Below, piece by piece: positions 19,150 to 28,779 of a stretch of DNA of 64,000 nucleotides. The DNA is from [Mycobacterium] vasticus (lineage in GTDB: Bacteria > Actinomycetota > Actinomycetes > Mycobacteriales > Mycobacteriaceae). Under the pieces are notes generated by a model that was given only the letters and a program-made list of their open reading frames with translations, was not told the origin of the DNA and did not search any database. Each line of letters starts with the position of its first letter. The first letter of the stretch is position 1. Location of the stretch: assembly GCF_020181595.1 (NCBI RefSeq), contig NZ_CP084028.1, positions 2,306,298 through 2,370,297 of the forward strand, read 5' to 3'. Position numbers and translations under genes: made by a program.

Positions 19150-19497
19150 TTACTTCGAGCCGCCGCCCTCAAGCTGGTGCGGGCAATAGAATTTCGCGGC
19201 GATCGCGGTGAATCGTGCCGCGTCGGCCACGCTGAGCCCGGGGTTGGCCTCGGTGACGTCGTTGAGCAGTTCCAAGCTGGTCTCGCCGTTGGCCGCCAGC
19301 CCGCATTCGGCTTCGGCAACGGCCACGGCCTGCGCGGGATCGGCGAAGCTGATCCCGACCTGATGCAGCGCCTCGATGAATTCGGCGCGTTCCACCGCGC
19401 TCACCTCGATGACGCCCGGAGTGGCATGCCCGGGTGCGGCAAGGCCAATCGCTGCGGCCGCAGCGAACGGGACGATCGCAAATCTCCTGAGATGCAT
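19150..19497 (-). CDS. Secreted DUF732 family protein
   Basis: A 115-residue exported protein: signal peptide [21 protein letters not shown] with cleavage near GHA-TPG, then the mycobacterial DUF732 domain. The domain shows [12 protein letters not shown] near residue 40, a Cys at 65 (AEAECG) and a second at 105 (KFYCPHQL) that would form the family disulphide, and the [26 protein letters not shown] helix pair. It is 14 bp downstream of a PPE gene on the same strand and probably the third gene of the PPE-PPE-DUF732 operon. The function of DUF732 proteins is not known. Confidence 0.85.
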   Translation of the reverse strand: MHLRRFAIVPFAAAAAIGLAAPGHATPGVIEVSAVERAEFIEALHQVGISFADPAQAVAVAEAECGLAANGETSLELLNDVTEANPGLSVADAARFTAIAAKFYCPHQLEGGGSK

Positions 19498-19511
19498 AGC
19501 GTTCTCCTTGG

Positions 19512-20873
19512 TCAGGCCAGCGCCGAGTTCGCCCCGGCGAGCACACTGTCCTCGTCTTCGAGCACGTGCACGGCATGAATCCCCGGCTTCAGGGACAACT
19601 TGGCGACCAACTCGTCGAGGCCGGCCTGGTCGACGTTCCAATGCTGCACCACGTCGGGCGTCTGCTGCAATTGGGCGATCACCTGGTCGAGCGGGACCGG
19701 CGCCTGGCGGTCGTTGAGGTTGGTCGACACCACCCGGGCCGCCGGCGCGATCGTGCGGGTCCGGGCGCCCGGAGCACCCAGCGCCCCACCGGCGGCACTG
19801 CCCAACGCTGCCGGCGCGAGCGCCCCGGGCAGCGCCCCCGCCGCCGGGGAGGCCGCGAGTGCGGTGTCGGGCAGCGAGGTGGCGGCCAGCTGGATGGCCG
19901 AGGTCGCACTGGCCCAGTTCGGCGGCACCGACAGCACTCCCACCCGCACGGCGCTGCCCGCACTGGCGCCGGCGGCGCGCAGGCCGCTGCTCGGCCCACC
20001 GCCCAGGCTCAGTCCCGAACCCGACAGGCCACCGCCGAGTGCGGACTTCGGAATGGCTGTGACCGGCGCCTTGTAGCCGGCGCGGAAGTGGGTGATCCCC
20101 ATGTTGGTGCTGGCGTGGGTGGCGTTGACCCAGCCACTCTGGCCGGCGATTCCCGATACCGCGCTCAGATCGCTCTCGAAGAACGTCCTCATCTCGGGTC
20201 CGCCGAGAAGGGTGTCGAGGCCGTTCTGCCACGCGTTCGTGTAGCCGTTGGCCAGCGAATTGATCTGGTTCAGGATCTGCTGCAGGAGGTCGGGCGATGT
20301 CCCTGCGGCCGCCGTGGTCGACTCGGCACTTCCGGCGTCCCCGCGGGTGGTCTGCGGTGCTTCGGTGAACGTGGTCAGATTGGCTGCGGATGCCGAAGCA
20401 CCGGCGTAGCCGAGCATGGCCGCGACGTCCTGCGACCACATCCGCAGGTATTCGGCTTCAACGGCGGCGATCTCGGTGCTGTTCTGCCCGAAGATGTTCG
20501 ACGTCACCAGCGAAGCCAGCTGACTGCGGTTCGCGGCGATCGCCGGCGGGGGCACGATCCCGGCGAACGCGGACTCGTAGGCGCTGGCCGCCGCCGTTGC
20601 CTGGGCGGCGGTCTGCTCGGCCCGGGCGGCCGTGGTGGACAACCATGTCACGTACGGGCCCGCGGCAGTGGCCATGGCCGCTGCCGCGGGCCCCTGCCAG
20701 CCGCCGCTCAGCCCGGCAAGCACCGCGGCGTAGGACGACGCGGTGGAATGCAGTTCGGTAGCCAATCCCGACCAAGCCGCCGCAGCCGCGAACAGCGGGT
20801 CAGCACCCGGGCCGGAATACATCTGACCGGAGATGACCTCCGGCGGCTGCGCTGCGAAACTCCCAAACACCAT
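19512..20873 (-). CDS. PPE family protein, SVP subfamily, with extended C-terminus
   Basis: A 453-residue PPE protein. The N-terminal 180 residues form the PPE domain: FAAQPPEV with the Pro-Pro-Glu, LATELHSTASSYAAVLAGLSGGWQGPAA with the WxG turn that forms the secretion signal with a YxxxD/E element, then the helical AAYESAFAGIVPPPAIAANR region. GVLSVPPNWASA near residue 320 is the SVP signature. A further ~85 residues follow, ending in an ordered-looking segment (LDQVIAQLQQTPDVVQHW, GIHAVHVLEDEDSVLAG). It should be secreted by a type VII system, but there is no PE partner next to it. It is the second gene of an operon after another PPE gene (18 bp). Confidence 0.92.
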   Translation of the reverse strand: MVFGSFAAQPPEVISGQMYSGPGADPLFAAAAAWSGLATELHSTASSYAAVLAGLSGGWQGPAAAAMATAAGPYVTWLSTTAARAEQTAAQATAAASAYESAFAGIVPPPAIAANRSQLASLVTSNIFGQNSTEIAAVEAEYLRMWSQDVAAMLGYAGASASAANLTTFTEAPQTTRGDAGSAESTTAAAGTSPDLLQQILNQINSLANGYTNAWQNGLDTLLGGPEMRTFFESDLSAVSGIAGQSGWVNATHASTNMGITHFRAGYKAPVTAIPKSALGGGLSGSGLSLGGGPSSGLRAAGASAGSAVRVGVLSVPPNWASATSAIQLAATSLPDTALAASPAAGALPGALAPAALGSAAGGALGAPGARTRTIAPAARVVSTNLNDRQAPVPLDQVIAQLQQTPDVVQHWNVDQAGLDELVAKLSLKPGIHAVHVLEDEDSVLAGANSALA

Positions 20874-20891
20874 GAACGCGACCTGCTTTCG

Positions 20892-22118
20892 TTACTTAGC
20901 GATCGGCGGGATGACGATGACGGTGGCCGTGGTGGCGATATCGGGCCCGGTCTGATTGTTGGTGACGTGCGAGATCGCACTGATGGCACGGGTGGCCCCG
21001 GCGCCGGCGGCCGCCCGCACCGGCGTTCCGACGGCCCGCCCGGCCAGACTCGACAGCGCCATCTGCCCGGCCAGCACACCCTCACCGTTGACCGCCAGTG
21101 CCGGGGCGGCCTCCAGCACGCTGGCCTGCAGTGCCACCGCGGCGGTCTTGACGGTCGGGATGGCGCTCGCCCAGCTGGTCGGGACCGACAGCGAACCGAC
21201 CAGGCCCGCGCGCCCCAACGCTCCCGAGACCGCCGCCGGTGTGGCCTGCGCACCGGTGAGCAGCGGGCTCGCCAGCAGCGGCTTCAAGGCACCCAGGATC
21301 GGCTTGGGGTTGAGCGTGGACGTCAGGTTGCCGAGCCCGTTGGCCAGGGACGGGATGCTGATCGCCATCTGGTAGAAGCTGCGGCCGGTGCTGGCGATCC
21401 CGATGCCGTAAGGCCCGTTCGCCGTGCCCATCACCGTGTTGAACGTCTTCAAGAGCGCCTGGAGGTCGCCCGACACCTGGGTGGCGCCGGGAACCTGCCC
21501 GAGCACATTGGACACGGTCAACTGTCCATTCGAGGCGGCAGCGGACTGCATCGCGTTGGTGGCGGCCGCCGACTGGCTGGCCTGACCGGTGGAATTGGTG
21601 GTCTCCGGCGGAGCGGTGAAGGAGTCCAGTTTGGTGGCTGCCGCCGAGGAGCCGGCGTAGGCGTACATGGCGGCCGCGTCTTGGGCCCACATCGCGCCGT
21701 ACTGCGCTTCTGCTGCGGCGATGGCCGGCGCGTTCTGGCCCAGGAAGTTCGTCGCGACCAACGTCGCAAGCAGAGTGCGGTTGGCCGCGATCACCGGCGG
21801 CGGCACGGTGGCGGCATAGGCGGCCTCGTAGGCCCCCGCGGCTGCCTTGGCCTGCAGCGCGGTCTCCTCGGCGCTGACCGCGGTCGCCTTCATCCACACC
21901 GCGTAGGGGGTCGCCGCGCCCGCCATCGACGTCGCCGAGGGGCCGTGCCAGGCCGAGTCGGCCAGATCGGTGATCACCGACTCATACGACATCGCCGCGT
22001 AGTGCAGTTCAGCTGCCAGCGCCGCCCAGTTCGCGGCGGCGGCCAACAGCGGCGCCGAGCCGGGACCGGCATACATCCGCCCGGAGTTGACTTCCGGCGG
22101 AAGTGCTCCGAAATCCAT
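20892..22118 (-). CDS. PPE family protein, SVP subfamily
   Basis: A 408-residue PPE-SVP protein starting at the ATG at 22118 ([13 protein letters not shown]), the normal PPE beginning; an upstream in-frame start at 22139 would add seven non-family residues. It has the Pro-Pro-Glu at 7-9, the [29 protein letters not shown]xG segment near residue 50, [34 protein letters not shown], and [14 protein letters not shown] near residue 325. It heads the operon PPE-PPE-DUF732. Two consecutive PPE-SVP genes suggest local duplication followed by divergence. No PE gene or EspG/ESX gene lies in the window, so the partner must be elsewhere. Confidence 0.92.
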   Translation of the reverse strand: MDFGALPPEVNSGRMYAGPGSAPLLAAAANWAALAAELHYAAMSYESVITDLADSAWHGPSATSMAGAATPYAVWMKATAVSAEETALQAKAAAGAYEAAYAATVPPPVIAANRTLLATLVATNFLGQNAPAIAAAEAQYGAMWAQDAAAMYAYAGSSAAATKLDSFTAPPETTNSTGQASQSAAATNAMQSAAASNGQLTVSNVLGQVPGATQVSGDLQALLKTFNTVMGTANGPYGIGIASTGRSFYQMAISIPSLANGLGNLTSTLNPKPILGALKPLLASPLLTGAQATPAAVSGALGRAGLVGSLSVPTSWASAIPTVKTAAVALQASVLEAAPALAVNGEGVLAGQMALSSLAGRAVGTPVRAAAGAGATRAISAISHVTNNQTGPDIATTATVIVIPPIAK

Positions 22119-22313
22119 CACTGTCCCCCGCTCTGGCAACTTCGAAACATCCGTGAGTCAGGAACCAGTTAGCTCTGCTCATCTCCTGGTCAAAGGCTAG
22201 GAAGTCCGGCGAACAACCACGAACCGTCGCCGCCGAAATCGGCGCTTTCAGGGCGCCCCGAGGACGCATTCCCAACGCCGTGACCAGGGGAACAGCCGGT
22301 GAACGGACTATTA

Positions 22314-22343
22314 ATAATCTCGGCGCGAAAAACCAGCCGTCAA
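22314..22343 (-). promoter_or_regulatory. Candidate sigma-A promoter for the PPE operon
   Basis: Read on the minus strand, TTGACG (22343-22338) is followed after 18 bp by GATTAT (22319-22314), overlapping an unusually AT-rich TATTAAT. This lies in the 237-bp spacer between ileS and the first PPE gene, about 195 bp before the PPE start, leaving a long 5' untranslated region. The spacer holds no gene; the rest of it is featureless to my eye apart from CGCC-rich stretches. Confidence 0.4.
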
Positions 22344-22355
22344 TTCAGTCCGTGT

Positions 22356-25300
22356 TCAGGCCTTGGCTATCGCCACCTGCACGCCGTCACCGATCTCGGT
22401 GGCGTCCGGGCCCGGGTCGCCGAAGGAGAAACCGGTCGCCAGGATCTCACCGGAGATCAACTCGGCATGCGTCTGCGCCCACCCCTGCCGCTCCGCCGGG
22501 ACCGACAGGACCACGCTGATCCGGTCAGAGACCTCCAGTCCGCTGGACTTGCGCAGTTCCTGCAGCTCGCGGATCCGGTCCTTGGCCCAACCCTCGGCTT
22601 CCAGTTCCTCGGTCACCTCGCCGTCGAGCACCACCAGGCCGGCGCCGTCGGGCAGGGCCACGGTGAATTCCGGGTCGGCGGCCACCAGTTTGGAGGTGTA
22701 TTCACCCTCGTGCAGCACCACCGGCCCCGCGCTCAGGGTGCCGTCGGGGTTGAGGACGCCCTCCCCGGCCTTGACGGCCTTGATCGCGGCCTGCACGTCC
22801 TTGCCCAGCCTCGGGCCGGCTGCCTTCGCGTTGACGGCCAGCTCGAACCTGCCGTAGCGGTCGATGTCGGCGGTCAGCTCGACGGCCTTGACGTTGAGCT
22901 CGTCGGCGATCAGGTCGGTGAAGTCGGCCAGGCGTTGCGGATCCTCCACGGCCACGGTGAGTTTGGGCAGCGGCAGCCGGACACGCAGCTTGTGCGCCTT
23001 GCGCAGCGACGACGCCGAGGAGCACACGTCGCGGACCTGGTCCATCGCCGCCACCAGTGCGGGGTCGGCGGGTATGACGCCCGGCTCGGGCCAGTCGGTC
23101 AGGTGTACCGAGCGTTCGCCGGTCAGGCCGCGCCAGATCATCTCGGTGCTCAGCGGCAGCAGCGGAGCCGCCAGTCGACAGGTGACCTCCAGCACGGTGT
23201 GCAGGGTGTCGATGGCGTCGTAGTCCTCGTCCCAGAACCGCTGCCGGGAGCGCCGCACGTACCAGTTGGTCAGCGCCTCGGTGAACTGTCGCAGTTGCTC
23301 ACACGCCCCGGAGATGTCGCACACATCCAGGGCCTGCGTCAGGTCGTCGCGCAGCGACGCCAGCTTGGCCAGGATGTAGCGGTCCAGCACGTGCTGTGAA
23401 TCGGTGCGCCAGACACCGGGTTTCGGGGCGTAGAGCGTCAGGAAGCTGTAGGCGTTGGTCAGCGGAAGCATCACCTGGCGCACACCTTCGCGGATGCCCG
23501 CCTCGGTGACGATCAGGTTTCCGCCGCGCAGGATCGGCGAGGCCATCAGGAACCAGCGCATGGCGTCGGAGCCGTCGCGGTCGAACACCTCGTTCACGTC
23601 CGGATAGTTGCGCAGCGACTTGCTCATCTTCTGCCCGTCGCTGCCCAGCACAATGCCGTGTGCCACACAGGTTTTGAACGCCGGACGGTCGAACAGTGCG
23701 GTCGCCAGCACATGCATCATGTAGAACCAGCCGCGGGTCTGACCGATGTATTCGACGATGAAGTCGCCCGGGTAGTGCGTCTCGAACCAGTCGGTGTTCT
23801 CGAACGGGTAATGCACCTGGGCATACGGCATCGAGCCGGAGTCGAACCACACGTCGAGCACATCGGGGATGCGCCGCATGGTCGAGCGCCCGGTCGGGTC
23901 GTCGGGGTTGGGGCGGGTCAGCTCGTCAATGTAGGGGCGATGCAGATTGTCCGGCCGCACCCCGAAGTCACGCTCGAGTTCGTCGAGGCTGCCGTAGACG
24001 TCGATCCGCGGATAGGCCGGGTCATCGGAACGCCACACCGGAATCGGGGTGCCCCAGTAGCGGTTCCGCGAGATCGACCAGTCCCGTGCACCGCGCAGCC
24101 AGTTGCCGAAGATGCCGTCCTTGATGTGCTCGGGGTACCAGGTGATCTGCTCGCCCAGCTCGACCATTCGGTCCCGGAATTCGGTGACGCGGACGAACCA
24201 CGACGACACCGCCTTGTAGATCAGCGGATTGCGGCAGCGCCAGCAGTGCGGGTAGGGGTGCTCGTAGGTCTCGTGGCGCACCAGCACCGCGCCGTTGGCC
24301 GCGGCCGGCCCCGTGCCGTTCTTGAGGTCGGCGATGATCGGCTTGTTGGCGTCGAAGACATGCTGGCCGGCGTAGTCCGGCACGGTGACATCGAAGCGGC
24401 CCTTGGCGTCCACCGGAGTGACCGGGGTGATGCCGACCGGATCGGTGGTGTTCTTGTCGTCCTCACCGTAGGCGGGCGCCAGGTGCACGATCCCGGTGCC
24501 GTCCTCGGTGGACACGAAGTCGGCGGCCAGCACCGCAAAGGCATTGGCGGAGTCCATGAAATACGGAAACGGCGGCAGGTAGCGCATGCCCAGCAGATCA
24601 GCACCCCGGTAGCTGCCGAGAATCTCCGGCTCTGCGTCGTCTTCCAGGCCGAATTCGCGTGCGTAGGAGCCCAACCGCGCCTCGGCCAGCACGAACCGCT
24701 GCTCGCCCACCGCGATCTGCACGTAGGTCACATCCGGGTTGACGGCGACGGCCTGGTTGGACGGCAGGGTCCAGGGCGTGGTGGTCCACACCAGCAGGTG
24801 CGCACCTTCGAGTTCGCCTTCGGCAAAACGGAACCCGACCGTCAACGCCGGGTCCTGGCGACTCTGGTAGACGTCGTCGTCCATCCGCAGTTCGTGGTTG
24901 GACAGCGGGGTCTCGTCGCGCCAGCAGTACGGCAGCACCCGGTAGCCCTCGTAGGCCAGCCCCTTGTCCCACAGTTGCTTGAACGCCCACAGCACCGATT
25001 CCATGAACGACAGGTCGAGGGTCTTGTAGTCGTTGTCGAAGTCCACCCAGCGGGCCTGGCGGGTGACGTAGGCCTGCCACTCCGACGTGTAGCGCAACAC
25101 CGAATCCCGGCACGCCTGGTTGAACGCGGCGATGCCCATGGCGTCGATCTGAGACTTGTCGGTGATGCCGAGCTGACGTTCGACCTCCAGTTCGGCCGGC
25201 AGCCCGTGGGTGTCCCAGCCGAATCGGCGCTCCACCTTGTAACCGCGCATGGTGCGATACCGCGGCACGATGTCCTTGACGTAGCCGGTCAGCAGGTGTC

Positions 25301-25484
25301 CGTAGTGCGGCAGACCGTTGGCGAACGGTGGCCCGTCGTAGAAGACGTATTCCGGTGCGCCGTCGCGGCGGGCGATGCTGGCCCGGAAGGTGTCATCGGC
25401 GGACCAGAAGTCGAGTACCTCGGACTCCAGCGCCGGGAAGTCGGGGGCGCCGGCGGCCGGCTTCGGATAGCTGCGTTCGCTCAC
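22356..25484 (-). CDS. ileS: Isoleucyl-tRNA synthetase IleS
   Basis: A class I synthetase charging tRNA-Ile. The 1042 residues include the HIGH-type motif GLPHYGH near residue 55, the CP1 editing domain with [32 protein letters not shown], and the KMSKS motif [15 protein letters not shown] near residue 620, followed by the anticodon-binding domain and a long C-terminal part. The start is the GTG at 25484 ([19 protein letters not shown]), which matches the family start and follows GGGAGA at 11-16 bases. Translation is predicted to be governed by the T-box leader immediately upstream. It corresponds to Rv1536. Confidence 0.97.
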   Translation of the reverse strand: MSERSYPKPAAGAPDFPALESEVLDFWSADDTFRASIARRDGAPEYVFYDGPPFANGLPHYGHLLTGYVKDIVPRYRTMRGYKVERRFGWDTHGLPAELEVERQLGITDKSQIDAMGIAAFNQACRDSVLRYTSEWQAYVTRQARWVDFDNDYKTLDLSFMESVLWAFKQLWDKGLAYEGYRVLPYCWRDETPLSNHELRMDDDVYQSRQDPALTVGFRFAEGELEGAHLLVWTTTPWTLPSNQAVAVNPDVTYVQIAVGEQRFVLAEARLGSYAREFGLEDDAEPEILGSYRGADLLGMRYLPPFPYFMDSANAFAVLAADFVSTEDGTGIVHLAPAYGEDDKNTTDPVGITPVTPVDAKGRFDVTVPDYAGQHVFDANKPIIADLKNGTGPAAANGAVLVRHETYEHPYPHCWRCRNPLIYKAVSSWFVRVTEFRDRMVELGEQITWYPEHIKDGIFGNWLRGARDWSISRNRYWGTPIPVWRSDDPAYPRIDVYGSLDELERDFGVRPDNLHRPYIDELTRPNPDDPTGRSTMRRIPDVLDVWFDSGSMPYAQVHYPFENTDWFETHYPGDFIVEYIGQTRGWFYMMHVLATALFDRPAFKTCVAHGIVLGSDGQKMSKSLRNYPDVNEVFDRDGSDAMRWFLMASPILRGGNLIVTEAGIREGVRQVMLPLTNAYSFLTLYAPKPGVWRTDSQHVLDRYILAKLASLRDDLTQALDVCDISGACEQLRQFTEALTNWYVRRSRQRFWDEDYDAIDTLHTVLEVTCRLAAPLLPLSTEMIWRGLTGERSVHLTDWPEPGVIPADPALVAAMDQVRDVCSSASSLRKAHKLRVRLPLPKLTVAVEDPQRLADFTDLIADELNVKAVELTADIDRYGRFELAVNAKAAGPRLGKDVQAAIKAVKAGEGVLNPDGTLSAGPVVLHEGEYTSKLVAADPEFTVALPDGAGLVVLDGEVTEELEAEGWAKDRIRELQELRKSSGLEVSDRISVVLSVPAERQGWAQTHAELISGEILATGFSFGDPGPDATEIGDGVQVAIAKA

Positions 25485-25700
25485 GTCTGTGTCGTCTCCC
25501 AAGGGCCCGGCCCGGGGACGACGCCGCGCGGTTGCGCGAGCGCCGCGGTACCACCCCGCTTGCCGCACCCCGCCCGGGGCGCGACCGCTCGATGTCGGCT
25601 GTGACGGGCCGTCCCGTTCGGGTCTACTGGGCTGGTCCGCGGTGCGGACCGGGCCGTTCTTCCGAAGGCTCCCCGGTGATGGCCGGATCGATGCCGTTGC
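25485..25700 (-). promoter_or_regulatory. Translational T-box riboswitch in the ileS leader
   Basis: On the minus strand the leader contains the T-box consensus GGGGTGGTACCGCGG at 25557-25543, which pairs through UGGN with the uncharged CCA end of tRNA. About 120 bases upstream, around 25690-25650, lies a compact Stem I with CCGGCCATCACCGGG, in which ATC is the expected isoleucine specifier. The distal switch is visible: GTCGTC (25522-25517) is the exact complement of GACGAC (25496-25491), and the hairpin they form buries the GGGAGA ribosome site (25500-25495). This is the translational ileS T-box with reduced Stem I known from mycobacteria. Uncharged tRNA-Ile should open the site and raise IleS synthesis. 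Confidence 0.88.
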
Positions 25701-25705
25701 ACGGA

Positions 25706-25711
25706 ATTCTA
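25706..25711 (-). promoter_or_regulatory. Candidate -10 element for the ileS leader transcript
   Basis: TAGAAT on the minus strand at 25711-25706 is a good mycobacterial TANNNT -10. It would start transcription a few bases before the T-box Stem I. I see no convincing -35, which is common in mycobacteria. It sits about 60 bp from the divergent start at 25770, so the two promoters share this short spacer. Confidence 0.5.
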
Positions 25712-25769
25712 GAACCCCTGATCAGCCTCCCCGCCGTCAGGTCCGCCCGGTTGGCCCTAGACTTCGACC

Positions 25770-27254
25770 GTGGCTTTCCGCGCTCCTGACTCTTGCGATG
25801 TGGTGTTGTCGCGGGTGGTCCGGATTCCGGTTGCCGTCGGGACCACAGCAGCGGTGATCGCGGGCATTCCGGCGGCGACGATTGCGTCGGGTCCGACGAT
25901 AAAAGAGGTGCTGCTGACCGGCCTGGGAGACGGGACGGCACAGATCATGGGCAGCAGCGGCATCCCGCTGCCGACGTCGGGCTACGTCGACGCCGCCACC
26001 ACGCTCTACCTGCAACCGCTCGGCTTCACCGGCACATCGCAGGCCCAGTTCACCCCGGCGGGCTTCTACCCCACAACCGGCGTCAAGAGCCTCCCGGCGT
26101 TCGTCTCCGAGACCCAGGGTGCACAGATCCTCACCGAGACGGTGCTGCGCGAGATCGCCGGCGGGCAGGTCGATGCGACAAATCCGGTGGTGGTCTTCGG
26201 CTATTCGCAGAGTTCTGCACTGTCGTCGTTGGCCATGGCTCAACTCGCCGAACACGGAGTGCCCGCCGACTACGTCCACTTCGTACTGGTCGGCGACACC
26301 GCCGCACCCAACGGCGGGCTGCTCGAACGCTTCGACGTCCCCCTCGGCTCGCACCCGGAGATCCCGAGTATGGGTATCACGTTCGGTTACCCCACCCCGA
26401 ATCTCTACCCGACCGACGTCTACACGCTCGAATACGACGGGTTCGCCAACTTCCCGCAGTACACGCTGAATCCGATCGCAGTCTTGAACGCCATGGCCGG
26501 GATGGCTCTTGCGCACTTCACCTACCTGGGCCTGGAGCCCGACCAGATCGCCAACGCCATCGCGCTGCCGACCACAGCCGACTCGCTGGCCCACTACTAC
26601 ATGATTCCGCAGGACCACCTGCCGTTACTGGACGTGGTGCGCTTCCTGCCGTTTGTCGGCAACCCGCTGGCCGACCTGGTGGAGCCGGCCATGAAGATTC
26701 TGGTGAACCTCGGCTACGGCAGCATCACCGACGGCTGGAGCCAGGGCCCAGCGGACGTGCACACCCCGTTCGGCCTTTTCCCGCCGGACCTCGATTGGGG
26801 TGAGGTCTTCAACGCACTCCTCAACGCGGTACCCGAGGGGATAGTCGCCGCCGGCAATACCCTGCTGGACCCGCAGAACTACGACATCTTCGCCTCGATC
26901 GCCGACAATCCGGTGACCGGTCCGCTACTGCGGGCGGCGTACGCGACCGGCGAGCTCACCACGAACCCGGCCGCCTTCCTCGCGGATCCGAACCTGACGA
27001 CTTTCACCCAGGTGCTCAACGCGCTGGACCTCGGATCATCGGTGGCACCCTCGCAGAGCTACACCCAACTGCTCCCGCTGGCCGACATGTTCACCGCATT
27101 GACCGTCACCCTGCCGGCCTACAACCTCACGGTGTTTCTCGACCAGCTCGAGCAGGGCAATCTCATCGAAGCCATCGGCCTTCCCATCGCCGCTGATATG
27201 GCCCTGATCCCGATCGCATTGGCCCTCGGGCTCGGCCTCGGCGCCGGCCTCTAG
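25770..27254 (+). CDS. PE-PPE domain alpha/beta hydrolase, stand-alone
   Basis: A 494-residue protein. The N-terminus has a hydrophobic stretch (RIPVAVGTTAAVIAGIPAATIA) that could be a signal or anchor, but no PE or PPE domain. The PE-PPE (PF08237) hydrolase occupies residues ~50-290: LLTGLGDGTAQIMG, QFTPAGFYPTTGVKSLPAFVSETQGAQIL, and VVVFGYSQSSALSSLAM, where Ser in G-Y-S-Q-S is the nucleophile. LVGDTAAPNGGLLERF and the later HxxY region complete the fold. The last ~200 residues are hydrophobic and Ala/Leu/Pro-rich and end GLGLGLGAGL, suggesting envelope association. Related hydrolases act on acyl esters in the mycobacterial outer membrane. It is divergent from ileS and its stop overlaps that of the hemerythrin gene. 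Confidence 0.85.
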   Translation: MAFRAPDSCDVVLSRVVRIPVAVGTTAAVIAGIPAATIASGPTIKEVLLTGLGDGTAQIMGSSGIPLPTSGYVDAATTLYLQPLGFTGTSQAQFTPAGFYPTTGVKSLPAFVSETQGAQILTETVLREIAGGQVDATNPVVVFGYSQSSALSSLAMAQLAEHGVPADYVHFVLVGDTAAPNGGLLERFDVPLGSHPEIPSMGITFGYPTPNLYPTDVYTLEYDGFANFPQYTLNPIAVLNAMAGMALAHFTYLGLEPDQIANAIALPTTADSLAHYYMIPQDHLPLLDVVRFLPFVGNPLADLVEPAMKILVNLGYGSITDGWSQGPADVHTPFGLFPPDLDWGEVFNALLNAVPEGIVAAGNTLLDPQNYDIFASIADNPVTGPLLRAAYATGELTTNPAAFLADPNLTTFTQVLNALDLGSSVAPSQSYTQLLPLADMFTALTVTLPAYNLTVFLDQLEQGNLIEAIGLPIAADMALIPIALALGLGLGAGL

Positions 27255-27739
27255 CCGGCCTCCCGGCACTCCCAGCAGTCCGGCATCAGCCCGGTCTCGA
27301 GGAAGTCGGCGAGCTCCGCGGACTGCTCCCGGTCCAACTCCCGGTCGGCCGCGGGGTAGATGACCTGCTCCTCCTTGTCGTTGTGCGAGGCGAGCAGGTC
27401 CAACAGCTTCTGACCGGCCGCCCGGATCCGCGCGATGTCGACGGCCCCGGCCAGTTCGGCCAGCGCATCCATGGCCCGCCAGATCTCGCCGTGCTCGGAC
27501 ATCATCACCGCGATGGGCATCGCCATGCCGCCGTGCCGAATCGGCGGAAACAGGATTCGCTCCTCGGCGAAGATGTGCCGGCGCAAGGCGTCCAGGGCGG
27601 TGTTCAAGCCGTCGGCGTCCACCCGGCCGCCGTCGAGTTCGGCCAGGAAAACGGCGAGCCCGTCGTCGACCTGCCGGTGCTCGAGCTCCAAAGCGGCCGA
27701 CAACGACAGCGGCACCTCTGATGAGATCTCTTCGGACAC
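27251..27739 (-). CDS. Hemerythrin domain protein, copy 2
   Basis: A 162-residue four-helix hemerythrin-like protein. Iron ligands expected for the fold are present: His21 (ELEHRQVD), His55 and Glu59 (RRHIFAEE), His83 (MSEHGEIW), and the H-N-D-K-E-E-Q-V-I-Y-P helix near residue 119 with His and Glu. Such proteins bind a diiron centre and in mycobacteria are linked with oxygen, NO or peroxide sensing. The gene lies 20 bp after a close paralogue (similar length, same LRRH and PAAD blocks and the same Trp-containing tail), so the pair arose by tandem duplication. Its last four bases overlap the convergent PE-PPE gene. Confidence 0.87.
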   Translation of the reverse strand: MSEEISSEVPLSLSAALELEHRQVDDGLAVFLAELDGGRVDADGLNTALDALRRHIFAEERILFPPIRHGGMAMPIAVMMSEHGEIWRAMDALAELAGAVDIARIRAAGQKLLDLLASHNDKEEQVIYPAADRELDREQSAELADFLETGLMPDCWECREAG

Positions 27740-27759
27740 AGGCGATCTCCGATCCGCGT

Positions 27760-28242
27760 TCAGAGGGCTGCCTTCGCGCAGACCCAGCCCTCCGGCATCC
27801 GGCCGTTGGCGATGAAGTCGGCCAGCTCGGTGGCGCTCTCGGGCGCAAGGCCGGTGTCGGCGGCCGGGTAGATCACCGGTTCCTCCACCTTGTTGTGGTC
27901 GGCCAATAGCTCCAGCAGCCGCCGGCAGGCCACTCGCAGTTCGTCGTGGTCGGCGGGATCGCCTGCACCACTGATCAGTTCGTCAAGGGCGTCCATGGTG
28001 CGCCAGATTTCCCCGTGACCCCGGATCATCCCGAACACCGACATCATCTGCGCGCCCTTGCTGATCGGCGGGAACAGAATCTGTTCCTCGAGGTAGATGT
28101 GGCGGCGCAGCGCGGTCAGTGTGGCACCGAGGACGTCGGCGTCCACGCTGCCGCCGTCCAGCTTCTCCAAGAAGACACCGATCCCGGCATCGACTTCCTG
28201 GTGCTCGTGCTCGAGTGCGGCCGAAAGTTTCTCGTCAGTCAT
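27760..28242 (-). CDS. Hemerythrin domain protein, copy 1
   Basis: This 160-residue protein is the paralogue of the next gene. It has ALEHEHQEVDAGI with the first ligand His, LRRHIYLEEQILFPPI with His and Glu, MIRGHGEIWRTMDAL, and LLADHNKVEEPVIYPAADTGL with the last His-x3-Glu pair. The Phe-Pro-Pro-Ile following the second helix is shared with copy 2. It begins 13 bp after the OsmC gene, so osmC and both hemerythrins read as one operon, suggesting a shared oxidative or nitrosative stress role. The substrate gas or oxidant cannot be told from sequence. Confidence 0.87.
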   Translation of the reverse strand: MTDEKLSAALEHEHQEVDAGIGVFLEKLDGGSVDADVLGATLTALRRHIYLEEQILFPPISKGAQMMSVFGMIRGHGEIWRTMDALDELISGAGDPADHDELRVACRRLLELLADHNKVEEPVIYPAADTGLAPESATELADFIANGRMPEGWVCAKAAL

Positions 28243-28255
28243 GGCTCAGCCCCGT

Positions 28256-28696
28256 TCAGACCAGTACCGCGTCGACGCTGATCTCGGCGCCGGCGAACAG
28301 TCGAGACACCGGGCACAGCGCCGCGGCGTCGCTGACGATGTCGGCGAAGTCGTCGGCGGACAGCTCAGCCACCTCGGCGCGAACAGTCAGCTTCGAGGTG
28401 GTGATGGTCGGCAGTCCCGCGACCTCGTCGAGGGTGACCGTCGAGGTCACTTCGAGCTGCTGCGGCGGGGTCTTGTTCTCGCCGAGCTTCAGCGACAACG
28501 CCATGGCGAAGCACGACGAGTGCGCGGCAGCCGCGAGTTCCTCCGGACTGGTCTTGCCGCCGGGCTGCTCGGTGCGGGCCGCCCAGGTCACCGGCAGTCC
28601 ATCGAGCGCACCACTGCTGCCGTGCCCCAGGGTGCCCGCACCCGTGGCCAGCGCGCCTTCCCAGGTAGTCCGAACAGTCCGATCCGCGATGCTCAT
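28256..28696 (-). CDS. OsmC family peroxiredoxin
   Basis: A 146-residue OsmC/Ohr fold protein. The two reactive cysteines are in place: AAAHSSCFAMALS near residue 62 and AALCPVSRLFAG near residue 127. GGKTSPEELAAAAHSSCFAMALSL is the OsmC (rather than Ohr) form. OsmC proteins reduce organic hydroperoxides through these Cys residues. It is the first gene of the osmC-hemerythrin-hemerythrin operon; a dyad in the 125-bp upstream spacer is a candidate regulatory site. Confidence 0.9.
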   Translation of the reverse strand: MSIADRTVRTTWEGALATGAGTLGHGSSGALDGLPVTWAARTEQPGGKTSPEELAAAAHSSCFAMALSLKLGENKTPPQQLEVTSTVTLDEVAGLPTITTSKLTVRAEVAELSADDFADIVSDAAALCPVSRLFAGAEISVDAVLV

Positions 28697-28752
28697 TCGC
28701 CGACTCCTCCACCGATGCGGACACCGCCGGAGCCGGAACCCGCAACTATTTT

Positions 28753-28779
28753 CTACAATCAGGACTTGTCTAAATGTAG
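28753..28779. promoter_or_regulatory. Dyad symmetry upstream of the osmC-hemerythrin operon
   Basis: CTACA at 28753-28757 and TGTAG at 28775-28779 form an outer inverted repeat, enclosing an inner imperfect palindrome ACAATCAGGACTTGT (28755-28769; arms match at five of six positions). The element is AT-rich compared with its surroundings and overlaps a plausible minus-strand promoter, TTAGAC then AATAGT after 17 bp. Size and AT content resemble FUR/PerR-type boxes, but the regulator is not identified. Confidence 0.45.

Noticed and set aside
19104-19319. A 72-residue N-terminal extension of polymerase IV
   Set aside because: No family similarity and it would run into the 3' end of the DUF732 gene; the GTG at 19103 directly precedes the conserved [12 protein letters not shown] region.
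19566-22172. An 868-codon plus-strand frame opposite the PPE genes
   Set aside because: Low-complexity Gly/Arg/His composition; the opposite strand holds two clear PPE proteins.
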